Shown here in pieces: positions 7,962 to 15,934 of a DNA stretch of 64,000 bases. The position numbers and the translations under genes were made by a program. The notes below the pieces were generated by a model. It did no database searches and had not been told where the DNA came from. It worked only from the letters and a program-made list of their open reading frames with translations. Numbering within the stretch: the stretch's first letter is position 1; each line of letters begins with the position of its first letter. The DNA is from Methylovirgula ligni (GTDB lineage Bacteria; Pseudomonadota; Alphaproteobacteria; Rhizobiales; Beijerinckiaceae): the NCBI RefSeq assembly GCF_004135935.1, contig NZ_CP025086.1:1984001-2048000 (forward strand), given 5' to 3'.

Positions 7962-9767
7962 ATGCCCGTCCGCCGTCTCGATCCCGTGCTTGTCGATCGC
8001 ATCGCCGCTGGCGAGGTGATCGAGCGCCCGGCCGCCGCCGTGAAGGAGCTGGTCGAGAACGCCCTCGATGCGGGGGCGACGCGGATCGAAGTGGCGATCG
8101 AATCCGGCGGGCGTCAACTCATCCGCGTCATCGACAATGGTGCCGGCATGAGCGCCGCCGATCTTGATCTCGCCGTCGAGCGCCATGCCACATCGAAATT
8201 GCCGGACGGCGATCTCTCGCACATCGGCACGCTCGGCTTTCGCGGCGAGGCCTTGCCCTCGATCGGTTCGGTCGCGACCCTCGATATTTTCTCGCGCACC
8301 GAGGCGGCGCGCGAGGGTGGCCATATCCGCGTCGATCAGGGCCTGAAGCGCAAGCTCGTCCCCGCCGCCCAACCGCAGGGCACGCGGGTCGAGGTGCGCG
8401 AGTTGTTTGCCGCCACGCCGGCGCGGCTCAAATTCCTGAAGAGCGACCGCAGCGAATCGCAGGCGGTCGTCGATGTCGTGCAGCGGCTGGCGATGGCGCA
8501 TCCGCAGGTGCGTTTCGCTTTGTCCGGTCCCGAAATCTCCGGCTTCGATTACGCGCCCTGTGCGCCGGATGGCGATGGCCTGCTGCGGCGGCTGACGCAA
8601 ATCCTCGGCAAGGATTTTCAGCCCAATGCCCTGCCGCTTGAGGCGGAGCGCGAAGGCATCAGGCTTTGGGGCTTTGCCGGCCTGCCGACCTGGCATCGCG
8701 CCAATGCCAATGGGCAATATTTCTTCGTCAACGGCCGCCCGGTACGCGACAAGCTTTTCGCCGGGGCGGCGCGCGGCGCCTATGTCGATTATCTACCGGC
8801 CGGCCGCTATCCGGCGCTCGTCCTCTTCCTCGCCTGCGATCCGCGCGAGGTGGACGTCAATGTGCACCCGGCGAAAGCGGAAGTGCGGTTCCGCGATCCG
8901 GGCCTCGTGCGCGGCCTTGTCGTCGGCGCGGTGAAACAAACCCTGGAAGGCGCGTTGCACCGCGCAACGCCGAGCAATGGCGCGGCGGCGCTCGATATGC
9001 TGTCGCGCCCGAGGGGCAACGGCTTTGCCGGCTGGCAGCGTCCGCAGCCGGCCCATTGGGCGCCGGAGACATCCGTCGCTTATCCCGGCGTCGCCGAGCC
9101 GCAGGCGAGCTTTACGGGCCTTGCGCCGGGTGCCGATGCGCGTGCATCCGTCGAAGCATTCCCCCAAGGGCCCGATGCCCTGGAAGCTCCGCTCGGCGCG
9201 GCGCGGGCACAGATCCACGAAACCTATATTATCGCCCAGACGCGCGACGGCGTTGTCGTTGTCGATCAGCATGCGGCGCATGAGCGGCTCGTCTACGAGA
9301 AGATGAAGACCGCGCGCGAGAAGGGCGGGATCGAGCGGCAGGTTCTGCTGATTCCGGCTGTGGTCGAAATGGAGGCGGCGGCGGTGCGCCGTCTCGCCGA
9401 TGCGGCGCCGCTGCTGGCGGATTTCGGCCTGGTGGTCGAGCCCTTCGGCCCCGGTGCTCTGCTGCTGAGGGAGCATCCCAGTCTTCTGAAAAACCTCAAC
9501 GCCGACGCGCTGTTACGCGATCTCGCCGATGTTCTCGCGGAGGATGAAGGCGTTGCCACGCCGCTTGAACGCAAGCTCGATCACGTGCTGGCGACGCTCG
9601 CCTGCCATAACTCCGTCCGTGCCGGGCGGCGGCTTCTGCCGGAAGAGATGAACGCGCTGCTGCGCGAGATGGAGCGCACGCCGGGTTCGGGCCAGTGCAA
9701 CCACGGCCGGCCCACCTATGTCGAATTGAAGCTGGCGGATATCGAGCGGCTCTTCGGGCGGCGATAG
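7962..9767 (+). CDS. mutL: DNA mismatch repair protein MutL
   Basis: GHKL-type ATPase that couples MutS mismatch recognition to strand incision; 601 residues. The N-terminal ATP site shows IAAGEVIERPAAAVKELVENALDA, with the catalytic Glu in ELVENALDAG, then DNGAGM and GFRGEALPSI. The variable linker spans about residues 340-400. The C-terminal dimerisation domain begins near QIHETYIIAQ and includes DQHAAHERL and a late CNHGRP. The latter belongs to the C-terminal endonuclease region found in MutL proteins outside the gamma group. ATG 7962 follows GTTTGCGCC with no strong ribosome site. purD follows 39 bp downstream. Confidence 0.96.
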   Translation: MPVRRLDPVLVDRIAAGEVIERPAAAVKELVENALDAGATRIEVAIESGGRQLIRVIDNGAGMSAADLDLAVERHATSKLPDGDLSHIGTLGFRGEALPSIGSVATLDIFSRTEAAREGGHIRVDQGLKRKLVPAAQPQGTRVEVRELFAATPARLKFLKSDRSESQAVVDVVQRLAMAHPQVRFALSGPEISGFDYAPCAPDGDGLLRRLTQILGKDFQPNALPLEAEREGIRLWGFAGLPTWHRANANGQYFFVNGRPVRDKLFAGAARGAYVDYLPAGRYPALVLFLACDPREVDVNVHPAKAEVRFRDPGLVRGLVVGAVKQTLEGALHRATPSNGAAALDMLSRPRGNGFAGWQRPQPAHWAPETSVAYPGVAEPQASFTGLAPGADARASVEAFPQGPDALEAPLGAARAQIHETYIIAQTRDGVVVVDQHAAHERLVYEKMKTAREKGGIERQVLLIPAVVEMEAAAVRRLADAAPLLADFGLVVEPFGPGALLLREHPSLLKNLNADALLRDLADVLAEDEGVATPLERKLDHVLATLACHNSVRAGRRLLPEEMNALLREMERTPGSGQCNHGRPTYVELKLADIERLFGRR

Positions 9768-9806
9768 GCGCTAGCCATTCGCGCGCGTCGCGGCTAAGGA
9801 ACGGCC

Positions 9807-11078
9807 GTGAACGTCCTTCTCATCGGCTCCGGCGGGCGCGAACATGCGCTGGCCAATCAGATCGCCAAGAGCCCGCTGCTGGGCCAGCTTTTCGCTGCGC
9901 CCGGCAATCCCGGCATCGGCGCGGTCGCGCAGTGCGTCGCGCTCGATCCGGCGGACGCGCAGGCGGTGATCGATTTCTGCCGGGTGATGGACGTCGGCTT
10001 CGTCGTCATCGGTCCGGAAGTGCCGCTTGTCGCCGGGCTGGTCGATGCTCTGGCCGAGGCCGGCATCAAAGCCTTCGGACCGAGCCGCGCTGCGGCGCAG
10101 CTTGAAGGCTCGAAGGGCTTCACCAAGGATCTCTGTACCGCCTATGCGATTCCCACCGCGGCGGCGGCGCAATTCGGCGATGCCGATACGGCGAAGGATT
10201 ATATCCGCACGCAAGGGGCGCCCATCGTCGTCAAGGCCGATGGACTCGCCGCCGGCAAGGGCGTCGTCGTCGCGCAAACCGTCGCGGAGGCCGAGGCCGC
10301 CGTCGATCAGATGCTGGGCGGCCTGTTCGGCGCGGCCGGCCAGTCGCTCGTCATCGAGGAGTTTCTGGAGGGGGAGGAAGTCTCCTTCTTCGCGCTTTGC
10401 GACGGCAGGACGGCGCGGGCCTTCGCCTCGGCGCAGGACCATAAGCGCGTCGGCGAGGGCGACACGGGGCCGAATACCGGCGGCATGGGCGCCTTTTCGC
10501 CGGCGCCCGTTATGGATGCGGCGCTGAGCGAGCGCGTCATGGCGGAGATTGTCCGCCCGGCGCTGCATGGCATGGCGGCGATGGGGATGCCATTCAAGGG
10601 CGTCCTCTTCGCCGGGCTTATATTGACACGCGATGGGCCGAAACTGATCGAGTTCAACGTGCGCTTCGGCGACCCGGAGACACAGGCGATCCTGCCCCGG
10701 CTTGAAGGCGATCTGCTGGCGCTGATGCTGGCTTGCGCCGAAGGGCGGCTCGCCAAACAGGATTTTGCCTTCTCGGCGCAACACGCGCTGACAATCGTGC
10801 TCGCGGCCGAGGGCTATCCCGGCACGCCGAAAAGGGGCACGGAAATCCGCGGGCTCGACAAGGCCGCGGCGCTGCCCGGCGTCATCGTCACCCATGCGGG
10901 GACGAAGCGGGACGGGGCGCGGCTGTTGGCCGATGGCGGAAGGGTGCTCAACGTCACCGGCCTTGGCGCCACGCTGGCAGAGGCTCAGGCGCGCGCCTAC
11001 GCCGCCGTCGATGCGATCGATTGGCCGGGCGGCTTCTGCCGCCGCGACATCGGCTGGCGGGCGTTGAAGGGGAAATAA
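9807..11078 (+). CDS. purD: Phosphoribosylamine-glycine ligase
   Basis: Second step of purine synthesis: joins glycine to phosphoribosylamine using ATP. The 423-residue ATP-grasp protein starts VLLIGSGGREHALA, the canonical PurD N-terminus. It has GPEVPLVAGLVD at about residue 70, the ATP-grasp core VKADGLAAGKGVV at about residue 138, and the metal-binding EFNVRFGDPETQ at about residue 282. The start is GTG 9807, since the conserved N-terminus begins exactly there. It may be co-transcribed with mutL. Confidence 0.96.
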   Translation: MNVLLIGSGGREHALANQIAKSPLLGQLFAAPGNPGIGAVAQCVALDPADAQAVIDFCRVMDVGFVVIGPEVPLVAGLVDALAEAGIKAFGPSRAAAQLEGSKGFTKDLCTAYAIPTAAAAQFGDADTAKDYIRTQGAPIVVKADGLAAGKGVVVAQTVAEAEAAVDQMLGGLFGAAGQSLVIEEFLEGEEVSFFALCDGRTARAFASAQDHKRVGEGDTGPNTGGMGAFSPAPVMDAALSERVMAEIVRPALHGMAAMGMPFKGVLFAGLILTRDGPKLIEFNVRFGDPETQAILPRLEGDLLALMLACAEGRLAKQDFAFSAQHALTIVLAAEGYPGTPKRGTEIRGLDKAAALPGVIVTHAGTKRDGARLLADGGRVLNVTGLGATLAEAQARAYAAVDAIDWPGGFCRRDIGWRALKGK

Positions 11079-11094
11079 TCTGCCTTTCGAAAAT

Positions 11095-11157
11095 TATGCA
11101 ATAAAATGGTTGCGTATTGTCGCGTCCTGTCGTATTAAAAAGCAACCAGGAGGTTGC
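11095..11157 (+). promoter_or_regulatory. Leader with operator-like repeat and alternative hairpins
   Basis: Two signals overlap. First, TATGCAA (11095-11101) and TTGCGTA (11110-11116) form a near-perfect inverted repeat with an 8-base spacer, a plausible operator for the ArsR protein of this operon. Second, GGTTGC (11108-11113), GCAACC (11142-11147) and GGTTGC (11152-11157) allow two mutually exclusive stems. The second stem closes a tetraloop AGGA and buries the AGGAGG ribosome site six bases before ATG 11160. The sequence fact is firm; the switching role is inference. Confidence 0.45.
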
Positions 11158-11159
11158 CT

Positions 11160-11627
11160 ATGTCCGATTTCATCGAAAAGCAGATCGAGCTGAAAGCGCC
11201 GCAATCGCGGGTCTGGCAGGCGCTGACGGATTATCGCCAATTCGGTGCGTGGTTCCGCGTCGAACTGGTAGGCCCTTTTATCGAGGGCAAGACCACGCGT
11301 GGCCGCAACAGCTCCTGCGGCAACGAGAAGATGATCATGGAATTCTCGGTCCGAAAGATCGAAGCGGAATCCTTCTTTTCCTATACGTGGCATCCTTACG
11401 CGGTGCGGACGGACGTCGATTACAGCAAGGAGCCATCGACCCTGGTCGAGTTCCGGCTCGCACCGAAAGCCGGCGGTACGCTTCTTTCTGTGCGAGAATC
11501 AGGCTTTGATGCCATACCAGCCCATCGCCGGGATGAAGCCTTCCGCATGCATGAAGTCGGCTGGGCCGCACAATTGGGCAATATCGAAACCTATGTCACG
11601 AGCCACAGCGAAGCGCTCCGAGCTTGA
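11160..11627 (+). CDS. SRPBCC/AHSA1-type domain protein
   Basis: A 155-residue START-like fold protein of the Aha1 (AHSA1) group. It opens with KQIELKAPQSRVWQALTDY and FGAWFRVELVGPF, the typical first strand and helix of this family, and ends with a long helix around WAAQLGNIETYV. Such proteins have a hydrophobic cavity, but the ligand is unknown. ATG 11160 is favoured over the in-frame TTG six bases earlier, because AGGAGG is six bases upstream. It overlaps the following ArsR gene by 35 bases; this pairing of an AHSA1 protein with an ArsR regulator is common in bacteria. Confidence 0.82.
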   Translation: MSDFIEKQIELKAPQSRVWQALTDYRQFGAWFRVELVGPFIEGKTTRGRNSSCGNEKMIMEFSVRKIEAESFFSYTWHPYAVRTDVDYSKEPSTLVEFRLAPKAGGTLLSVRESGFDAIPAHRRDEAFRMHEVGWAAQLGNIETYVTSHSEALRA

Positions 11628-11934
11628 ACAGCATGCGCTTGCGTTTGCGGCGTTGGGCGATGAGACACGCCTCACGTTGATGGGCAAGCTTGCCGGCGGC
11701 CTGCCGCAGTCGATTGCGCGGCTCGCCGAGGGCTCCACGCTGACGCGGCAGGCGATCACAAAACATCTGCGTGTGCTGGAAAACGCCGGTGTCGCACGCA
11801 GCGTGCGTATCGGCCGCGAGAACCTTTTCGAACTGCGGTCCGAGCCGCTCAAGGATTTGCAATCCTATCTCGAGCACGTCTCGGCGCAATGGGACGAAGC
11901 GTTGTCGCGTCTCAAATCTTTCGTCGAAAACTAG
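11593..11934 (+). CDS. ArsR-family transcriptional regulator
   Basis: Winged-helix repressor-type protein of 113 residues. ALGDETRLTLMGKLAGG is the usual ArsR N-terminal helix pair, and LTRQAITKHLRVLENAGVA the recognition helix, followed by a wing containing RIGRENLFEL. No metal-binding cysteines are visible, so it is unlikely to sense metals in the ArsR or SmtB way. Start ATG 11593 lies inside the upstream SRPBCC gene (35-base overlap), implying translational coupling. It probably regulates its own operon through the inverted repeat at 11095-11116. A family A repeat follows its stop. Confidence 0.88.
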   Translation: MSRATAKRSELEQHALAFAALGDETRLTLMGKLAGGLPQSIARLAEGSTLTRQAITKHLRVLENAGVARSVRIGRENLFELRSEPLKDLQSYLEHVSAQWDEALSRLKSFVEN

Positions 11935-11967
11935 ACCGGAACCGATATCCAATATTCGGCTCCTGAC

Positions 11968-12040
11968 GTCATTGCGAGGAGCGCAAGCGACGAAGCAATC
12001 CAGAACCTGCCCTGGATTGCTTCGCTTCGCTCGCAATGAC
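11968..12040. repeat. Palindromic repeat family A, copy 2
   Basis: Starts GTCATTGCGAGGAGC and ends CGCAATGAC, with inner arms around the loop AACCTGCC. It lies between the ends of the convergent ArsR and rsmD genes, where it could act as a two-way terminator-like hairpin. It has no long T-run. Confidence 0.85.
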
Positions 12041-12056
12041 AGTGGTTATAGATATC

Positions 12057-12620
12057 TCAGTGCGCGCCGTGCGCCTGCGCGAAAATGATTTTCGTCGTAC
12101 CGTAGCCGCGCGTTTCTAGCAGCCGGAAACCCGCCGGGATCTCCACATCCGCGTCGAGGCTTTCCTCGATCACGACAAGCGCCTCCGGCGTCAGCCATTG
12201 GCCTTCACGCAGCGCGATCAAAGTCTGTTCGGCGAGATGCTGATCATAGGGCGGATCGAGAAAGGCAAGGCCAAATGTCTCGCCGGGCGGCGCATCGCCG
12301 AGCTTGCGTGCGTCGCGGCGGAAGATCCGCGTTTCGCCGCCGACGCCGAGCGCATCGACATTGGCGCGGATGAGAGCACGGGCCTTGGCCGCTTCTTCGA
12401 CGAACAGCACCTTGCGCGCGCCGCGCGAGAGAGCCTCTAGCCCCATCGCGCCGGTGCCGGCGAAAAGATCGATGACGGCAGCATCCGTGACCGGATCGTC
12501 ATAGGCGTGGATGAGGATATTGAACACGGTCTCGCGCAGCCGGTCCGATGTCGGCCGGATGGCACTATCCGAGGGGCCAAGGATAGCGCGGCCGCCGAGT
12601 CTGCCAGCGACGATCCGCAC
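12057..12620 (-). CDS. rsmD: 16S rRNA (guanine-966-N2)-methyltransferase
   Basis: Modifies G966 of 16S rRNA during small-subunit assembly; 187 residues. It starts MRIVAGRLGGRAI, the standard RsmD opening. The AdoMet site is DLFAGTGAMGLEALSRGA (about residues 51-68) and the catalytic motif is FLDPPYDQ (about residue 120). It lies only 3 bases downstream of rluB on the same strand, so the two rRNA-modification genes are one transcript. Confidence 0.95.
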   Translation of the reverse strand: MRIVAGRLGGRAILGPSDSAIRPTSDRLRETVFNILIHAYDDPVTDAAVIDLFAGTGAMGLEALSRGARKVLFVEEAAKARALIRANVDALGVGGETRIFRRDARKLGDAPPGETFGLAFLDPPYDQHLAEQTLIALREGQWLTPEALVVIEESLDADVEIPAGFRLLETRGYGTTKIIFAQAHGAH

Positions 12621-12623
12621 GGC

Positions 12624-14108
12624 TTAGCGTGCGCCCGGCCGCCGCGGGCCGCCGCTGGGACGCCCGGGTTTCTGGGGCCGTTTCGCGCCACCTGGTCGAA
12701 AGCTGGGGCGGCCGTCGGGTCGCGCGCTCGGACGTTTTTCCGGGCGTCCATCTGCACGTTTATCCGGGCGTGCGTCTTGGCGTTTATTCGGACGTGTATC
12801 CGGGCGCGTACCTGCGCGCGTATCCGGGCGTGCATCTCGGCGTTTGTCCGGACGTGCATCTGCGCGCGTATTGGGACGTGCGTTTGAGGCCACTTCAGGC
12901 CGTGCATTTGGCCGTGAATCGGGGCGCGGCGTCTTGTTGCGCGGCTTCTTTGCGGGGACGGCGGCGACGTGGCGCTCGACCGCGACGGCGCGGCCCTTGC
13001 GGTCCTCCGTCGTCGCGCGTTCGATGCGCTGGCGCTTGCCGCGCCGGCCTTCGTCCTGCTGCGCGCGCAGAGCGGAGACATGTTTGCGCGGGCCGGGCAG
13101 GGGACGATGGCGCGGCTTGTCCGGTTCAGCTTCGACCGGGGGCCGGTGGGCGCGGATTTTTCCGCGGGGTGCCGGACCGCGTGCCGCAGACGCGCCTCGC
13201 GCCGCAGGTGCTGGCACGCCTCGCGGCGGCGGCCGCTTCTCCTCCCGCACGGGTTCGGCATCGATCGGCGCGTCGAGATCGGCGCCGGATTCCTTCAGCA
13301 GCGCCTCGCCCAATTGGTCGCGCAGCACGCGGCCGCGGACTTCCTCGAGCGCGCCGTCTGCAAGATCGCCAAGCTGGAAAGGCCCATAGGAGAGCCGGAT
13401 AAGGCGATTGACGAACAGGCCGAGATGTTCGAGCACGCGCTTGATTTCGCGGTTCTTGCCCTCGCGCAGGCTCATCGTGAGCCAGACGTTGGCGCCTTGC
13501 TCGCGATCGAGCGTGGCTTCGATCCCGGCATAATGGATGCCGTCGAGCGTCAAACCCTGTCTCAATGTATCGAGCTGCGCCTGATCGGTCGTGCCATTGG
13601 CGCGGACGCGATAGCGGCGCAGCCAGCCGGTCGAAGGCAGTTCGAGCAAGCGCGCGAGGCCACCGTCGTTGGTCAACAGCAGCAGCCCCTCGGTATTGAT
13701 GTCGAGCCGGCCGATGCTGACGAGCCGGGGTGCCTGCGCGTGATGCTCGGCAAGATAATCGAAGATCGTCGACCGGCCTTCCGGGTCCTTGTTGGTGGTG
13801 ACGAGGCCACGCGGCTTGTGGAACAGAAACAGGCGGGTGCGCTGGCGCTGCGCCAGCGGCTTGCCGTCGACCTCGACCTTGTCGTCCGGGCCGACATTGA
13901 GCGCGGGCGAGGTCAGCACCGCGCCATTGACGGCGACGCGGCCCTCCGCGATCCAGGCTTCGGCATCGCGGCGTGAGCAAAGGCCGACGCGGGCGATGAC
14001 CTTGGCGATACGATCGCCGGTCTTTTCGGACGGCGCCGCCGCGCGCGGAACGGCGCGCCTGGGTTTATGAAGCTTGGGTTTGTCGGGCCGGCCGTGTTCT
14101 TGACGCAT
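12624..14108 (-). CDS. rluB: rRNA pseudouridine synthase, RluB family, with long basic tail
   Basis: Expected to make a pseudouridine in 23S rRNA. Of 494 residues, about 30-260 are a standard RluB/RsuA enzyme. It has an S4 RNA-binding domain (RIAKVIARVGLCSRRDAEAWI), the catalytic aspartate in IGRLDINTEGLLLLTNDG, and REGKNREIKRVLEHLG. From about residue 265 to the end it is disordered and rich in Arg, Pro, Lys and Ala. It ends in degenerate repeats such as ARPDKR, ARPDTR and ARPNTR. The tail doubles the protein's length and should bind RNA through charge. An rsmD gene follows by 3 bases. Confidence 0.9.
   Translation of the reverse strand: MRQEHGRPDKPKLHKPRRAVPRAAAPSEKTGDRIAKVIARVGLCSRRDAEAWIAEGRVAVNGAVLTSPALNVGPDDKVEVDGKPLAQRQRTRLFLFHKPRGLVTTNKDPEGRSTIFDYLAEHHAQAPRLVSIGRLDINTEGLLLLTNDGGLARLLELPSTGWLRRYRVRANGTTDQAQLDTLRQGLTLDGIHYAGIEATLDREQGANVWLTMSLREGKNREIKRVLEHLGLFVNRLIRLSYGPFQLGDLADGALEEVRGRVLRDQLGEALLKESGADLDAPIDAEPVREEKRPPPRGVPAPAARGASAARGPAPRGKIRAHRPPVEAEPDKPRHRPLPGPRKHVSALRAQQDEGRRGKRQRIERATTEDRKGRAVAVERHVAAVPAKKPRNKTPRPDSRPNARPEVASNARPNTRADARPDKRRDARPDTRAGTRPDTRPNKRQDARPDKRADGRPEKRPSARPDGRPSFRPGGAKRPQKPGRPSGGPRRPGAR
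12668..12910 (-). repeat. Low-complexity coding repeats in the rluB tail
   Basis: Within rluB the DNA is made of degenerate short direct repeats of the type CGTGC(A/G)TCTGCGCG and CGGACGTGCATC. They encode Ala-Arg-Pro-Asp-Lys/Thr-Arg units. The repeats drift in sequence but keep frame, which suggests expansion by slippage under selection for an Arg/Pro-rich polypeptide. Confidence 0.6.
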
Positions 14109-14162
14109 GGCGCTTGATAGCAGAACCAGAAGGAAGGGAAAGGTTCGTCAGTAAGGTTCGCG

Positions 14163-14621
14163 ATGGTAGAGATCGTTACCCGCCCCGATGCTATGGCCGC
14201 GGCTTTGGACGAAGCCCGCGCGGCGGCCGCGCGCGGCGAAGTGCCGGTCGGTGCGGTGATCGTGCGCGACGGCCAGATTCTCGCCCGGGCGGGCAACCGC
14301 ACTCTGGAGCTGAAGGACCCGACGGCCCATGCCGAGATTCTGGCGATTCGCGCCGCCAGCCAGGCCCTCGGCTCGGAGCGGCTTATCGGCTGTGACCTCT
14401 ATGTGACGCTGGAGCCCTGCGCCATGTGCGCGGCGGCGATCTCCTTCGCCCGCCTGCGCCGGCTGTATTGGGGGGCGCCGGACCCGAAGGGCGGCGCGGT
14501 CGAGCACGGGCCGCGCTTCTTCGCCCAGCCGACCTGCCATCACGCGCCGGAATGTTACGGGAACATCCGCGAGGGCGAGGCCGCGGCCCTGCTGCGCGGT
14601 TTTTTCGCCGAACGGCGCTGA
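14163..14621 (+). CDS. tadA: tRNA-specific adenosine deaminase
   Basis: Converts adenosine 34 to inosine in the anticodon of tRNA-Arg(ACG). The 152-residue cytidine/deoxycytidylate deaminase-fold protein has the zinc and proton-shuttle motif HAEILAIRAA at about residue 57. PCAMCAAAI, with the two zinc cysteines, follows at about residue 87. VPVGAVIVRDG and the C-terminal helix with LLRGFFAERR fit the family. Start ATG 14163 follows GTAAGGTTCGCG. It is divergent from rluB. Confidence 0.95.
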   Translation: MVEIVTRPDAMAAALDEARAAAARGEVPVGAVIVRDGQILARAGNRTLELKDPTAHAEILAIRAASQALGSERLIGCDLYVTLEPCAMCAAAISFARLRRLYWGAPDPKGGAVEHGPRFFAQPTCHHAPECYGNIREGEAAALLRGFFAERR

Positions 14622-14729
14622 CGGGCTTGGGATAATGCGCCGCGCGGCCTATCTCTTGACAGGGCGCCTCGCCCAGCCCACAAGCTGGGGTGGAAGCCCG
14701 TGATGCGGCCTGCCTGCCTTGTGCGGCGA

Positions 14730-14746
14730 GGATTGATTAGCAATCC
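14730..14746. promoter_or_regulatory. Perfect inverted repeat ahead of ispH
   Basis: GGATTG-ATTAG-CAATCC is a perfect 6-5-6 palindrome 24 bases before the ispH start codon. It could be an operator or chance; no matching regulator was recognised nearby. Confidence 0.3.
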
Positions 14747-14769
14747 CAATCACTTGATGGAAATCACCG

Positions 14770-15831
14770 ATGCCCGAGACCTTGTCCGCCGATCTTGAGG
14801 TGACGAGCAAGCCCAAGCTGCAGATTTTCCTCTGCGCGCCGCGCGGCTTCTGCGCCGGCGTCGTCCGCGCCATCGACGCGGTTGAGCAGGCGCTGCGCAT
14901 CTATGGCGCGCCGGTCTATGTCCGCCACGAGATCGTGCACAACAAATATGTCGTCGAGGGGCTGAAGGCGAAGGGCGCCATTTTCGTCGAGGAGCTCGAC
15001 GAAATCCCGGACACGAAACAGCCGGTCATCTTTTCCGCGCATGGCGTGCCGAAGTCGGTCCATGCCGACGCCGATACCCGCAAGATTTTCGCACTGGACG
15101 CGACCTGCCCGCTGGTGACCAAGGTGCATCGCGAGGCGGAAGCGCATTTCCGGCGGGGCCATCAGGTGATCCTCGTCGGCCATGCCGGTCATCCCGAAGT
15201 CGTCGGCACGCTCGGCCAATTGCCCAAGGGCTCCATCATCCTGGTGCAGACGCCGGAAGATGTCGAAAATCTGACTGGCGTCGATGAGAGCAATCTCGCC
15301 TATGTTACGCAGACGACGCTTTCGATCGACGATACGCGTCAGATGGTCGATGCGCTGACGCGGCGTTTCCCGAAGATCATCGGTCCCTACAAGGAAGACA
15401 TTTGCTACGCGACGACCAATCGCCAGGAGGCGGTGAAGCGCATTGCGCCGACCGTCGATGCGATGATCGTCGTGGGCTCGTCCAATTCGTCGAATTCGCA
15501 GCGTCTGCGGGAAGTGGCGGAGCGCTCCGGCTGCAAGCTCGCGCGGCTCGTGCTGCGCGCCGACGATGTCGATTGGGATTCGTTCAAGAACGTGAAATCG
15601 GTCGGCATCACCGCCGGCGCCTCGGCGCCGGAAGTGCTGGTCGAGGAAATCATGGATGCCTTCGCGGCGCGTTTCGAGCTTGATATCGAGATCGTCTCGA
15701 CGGCGGACGAGAGCGTCTTCTTCCCGCTGCCGCGCGAGCTGCGGCCTTTGAACGGTGCCAGCCGCCGCGGCCGCCAGAGCGAAGAGCAGACCGACACCGT
15801 CGAGGTCGAAGAAGAACTGCGCGAACATTAG
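14770..15831 (+). CDS. ispH: 4-hydroxy-3-methylbut-2-enyl diphosphate reductase
   Basis: Last enzyme of the MEP isoprenoid pathway, making IPP and DMAPP. The three Fe-S cluster cysteines are visible in [15 protein letters not shown] (about residue 26), [12 protein letters not shown] (about residue 112) and [10 protein letters not shown] (about residue 210). The substrate motif [10 protein letters not shown] is at about residue 237. At 353 residues it is longer than most IspH. The excess is a short N-terminal lead and an acidic C-terminal tail ([16 protein letters not shown]). A family A repeat follows the stop. Confidence 0.96.
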   Translation: MPETLSADLEVTSKPKLQIFLCAPRGFCAGVVRAIDAVEQALRIYGAPVYVRHEIVHNKYVVEGLKAKGAIFVEELDEIPDTKQPVIFSAHGVPKSVHADADTRKIFALDATCPLVTKVHREAEAHFRRGHQVILVGHAGHPEVVGTLGQLPKGSIILVQTPEDVENLTGVDESNLAYVTQTTLSIDDTRQMVDALTRRFPKIIGPYKEDICYATTNRQEAVKRIAPTVDAMIVVGSSNSSNSQRLREVAERSGCKLARLVLRADDVDWDSFKNVKSVGITAGASAPEVLVEEIMDAFAARFELDIEIVSTADESVFFPLPRELRPLNGASRRGRQSEEQTDTVEVEEELREH

Positions 15832-15840
15832 TCTCCGCGC

Positions 15841-15913
15841 GTCATTGCGGCGGAGCGAAGCAATCCAGTCTTCACTTCTGGATTGCTTCGTCGCTAAGGC
15901 TCCTCGCAATGAC
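15841..15913. repeat. Palindromic repeat family A, copy 3
   Basis: Begins GTCATTGCGGCGGAGC and ends CTCGCAATGAC, with inner arms GAAGCAATCCAG and CTGGATTGCTTCG around TCTTCACTT. It differs from the other copies by a shortened left arm. It lies between the 3' ends of the convergent ispH and serine hydrolase genes. Confidence 0.85.
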
Positions 15914-15934
15914 CGCGGGCCTTGCCTGACACGT

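Noticed and set aside
12507-13976. Long plus-strand open frames antisense to rluB and rsmD
   Set aside because: The minus-strand rluB and rsmD frames carry full family motifs. The antisense frames are products of the high GC content and the Arg/Pro repeats.
14656-14684. TTGACA at 14656 as the -35 box of ispH
   Set aside because: At 16-18 bases downstream there is no acceptable -10 sequence.
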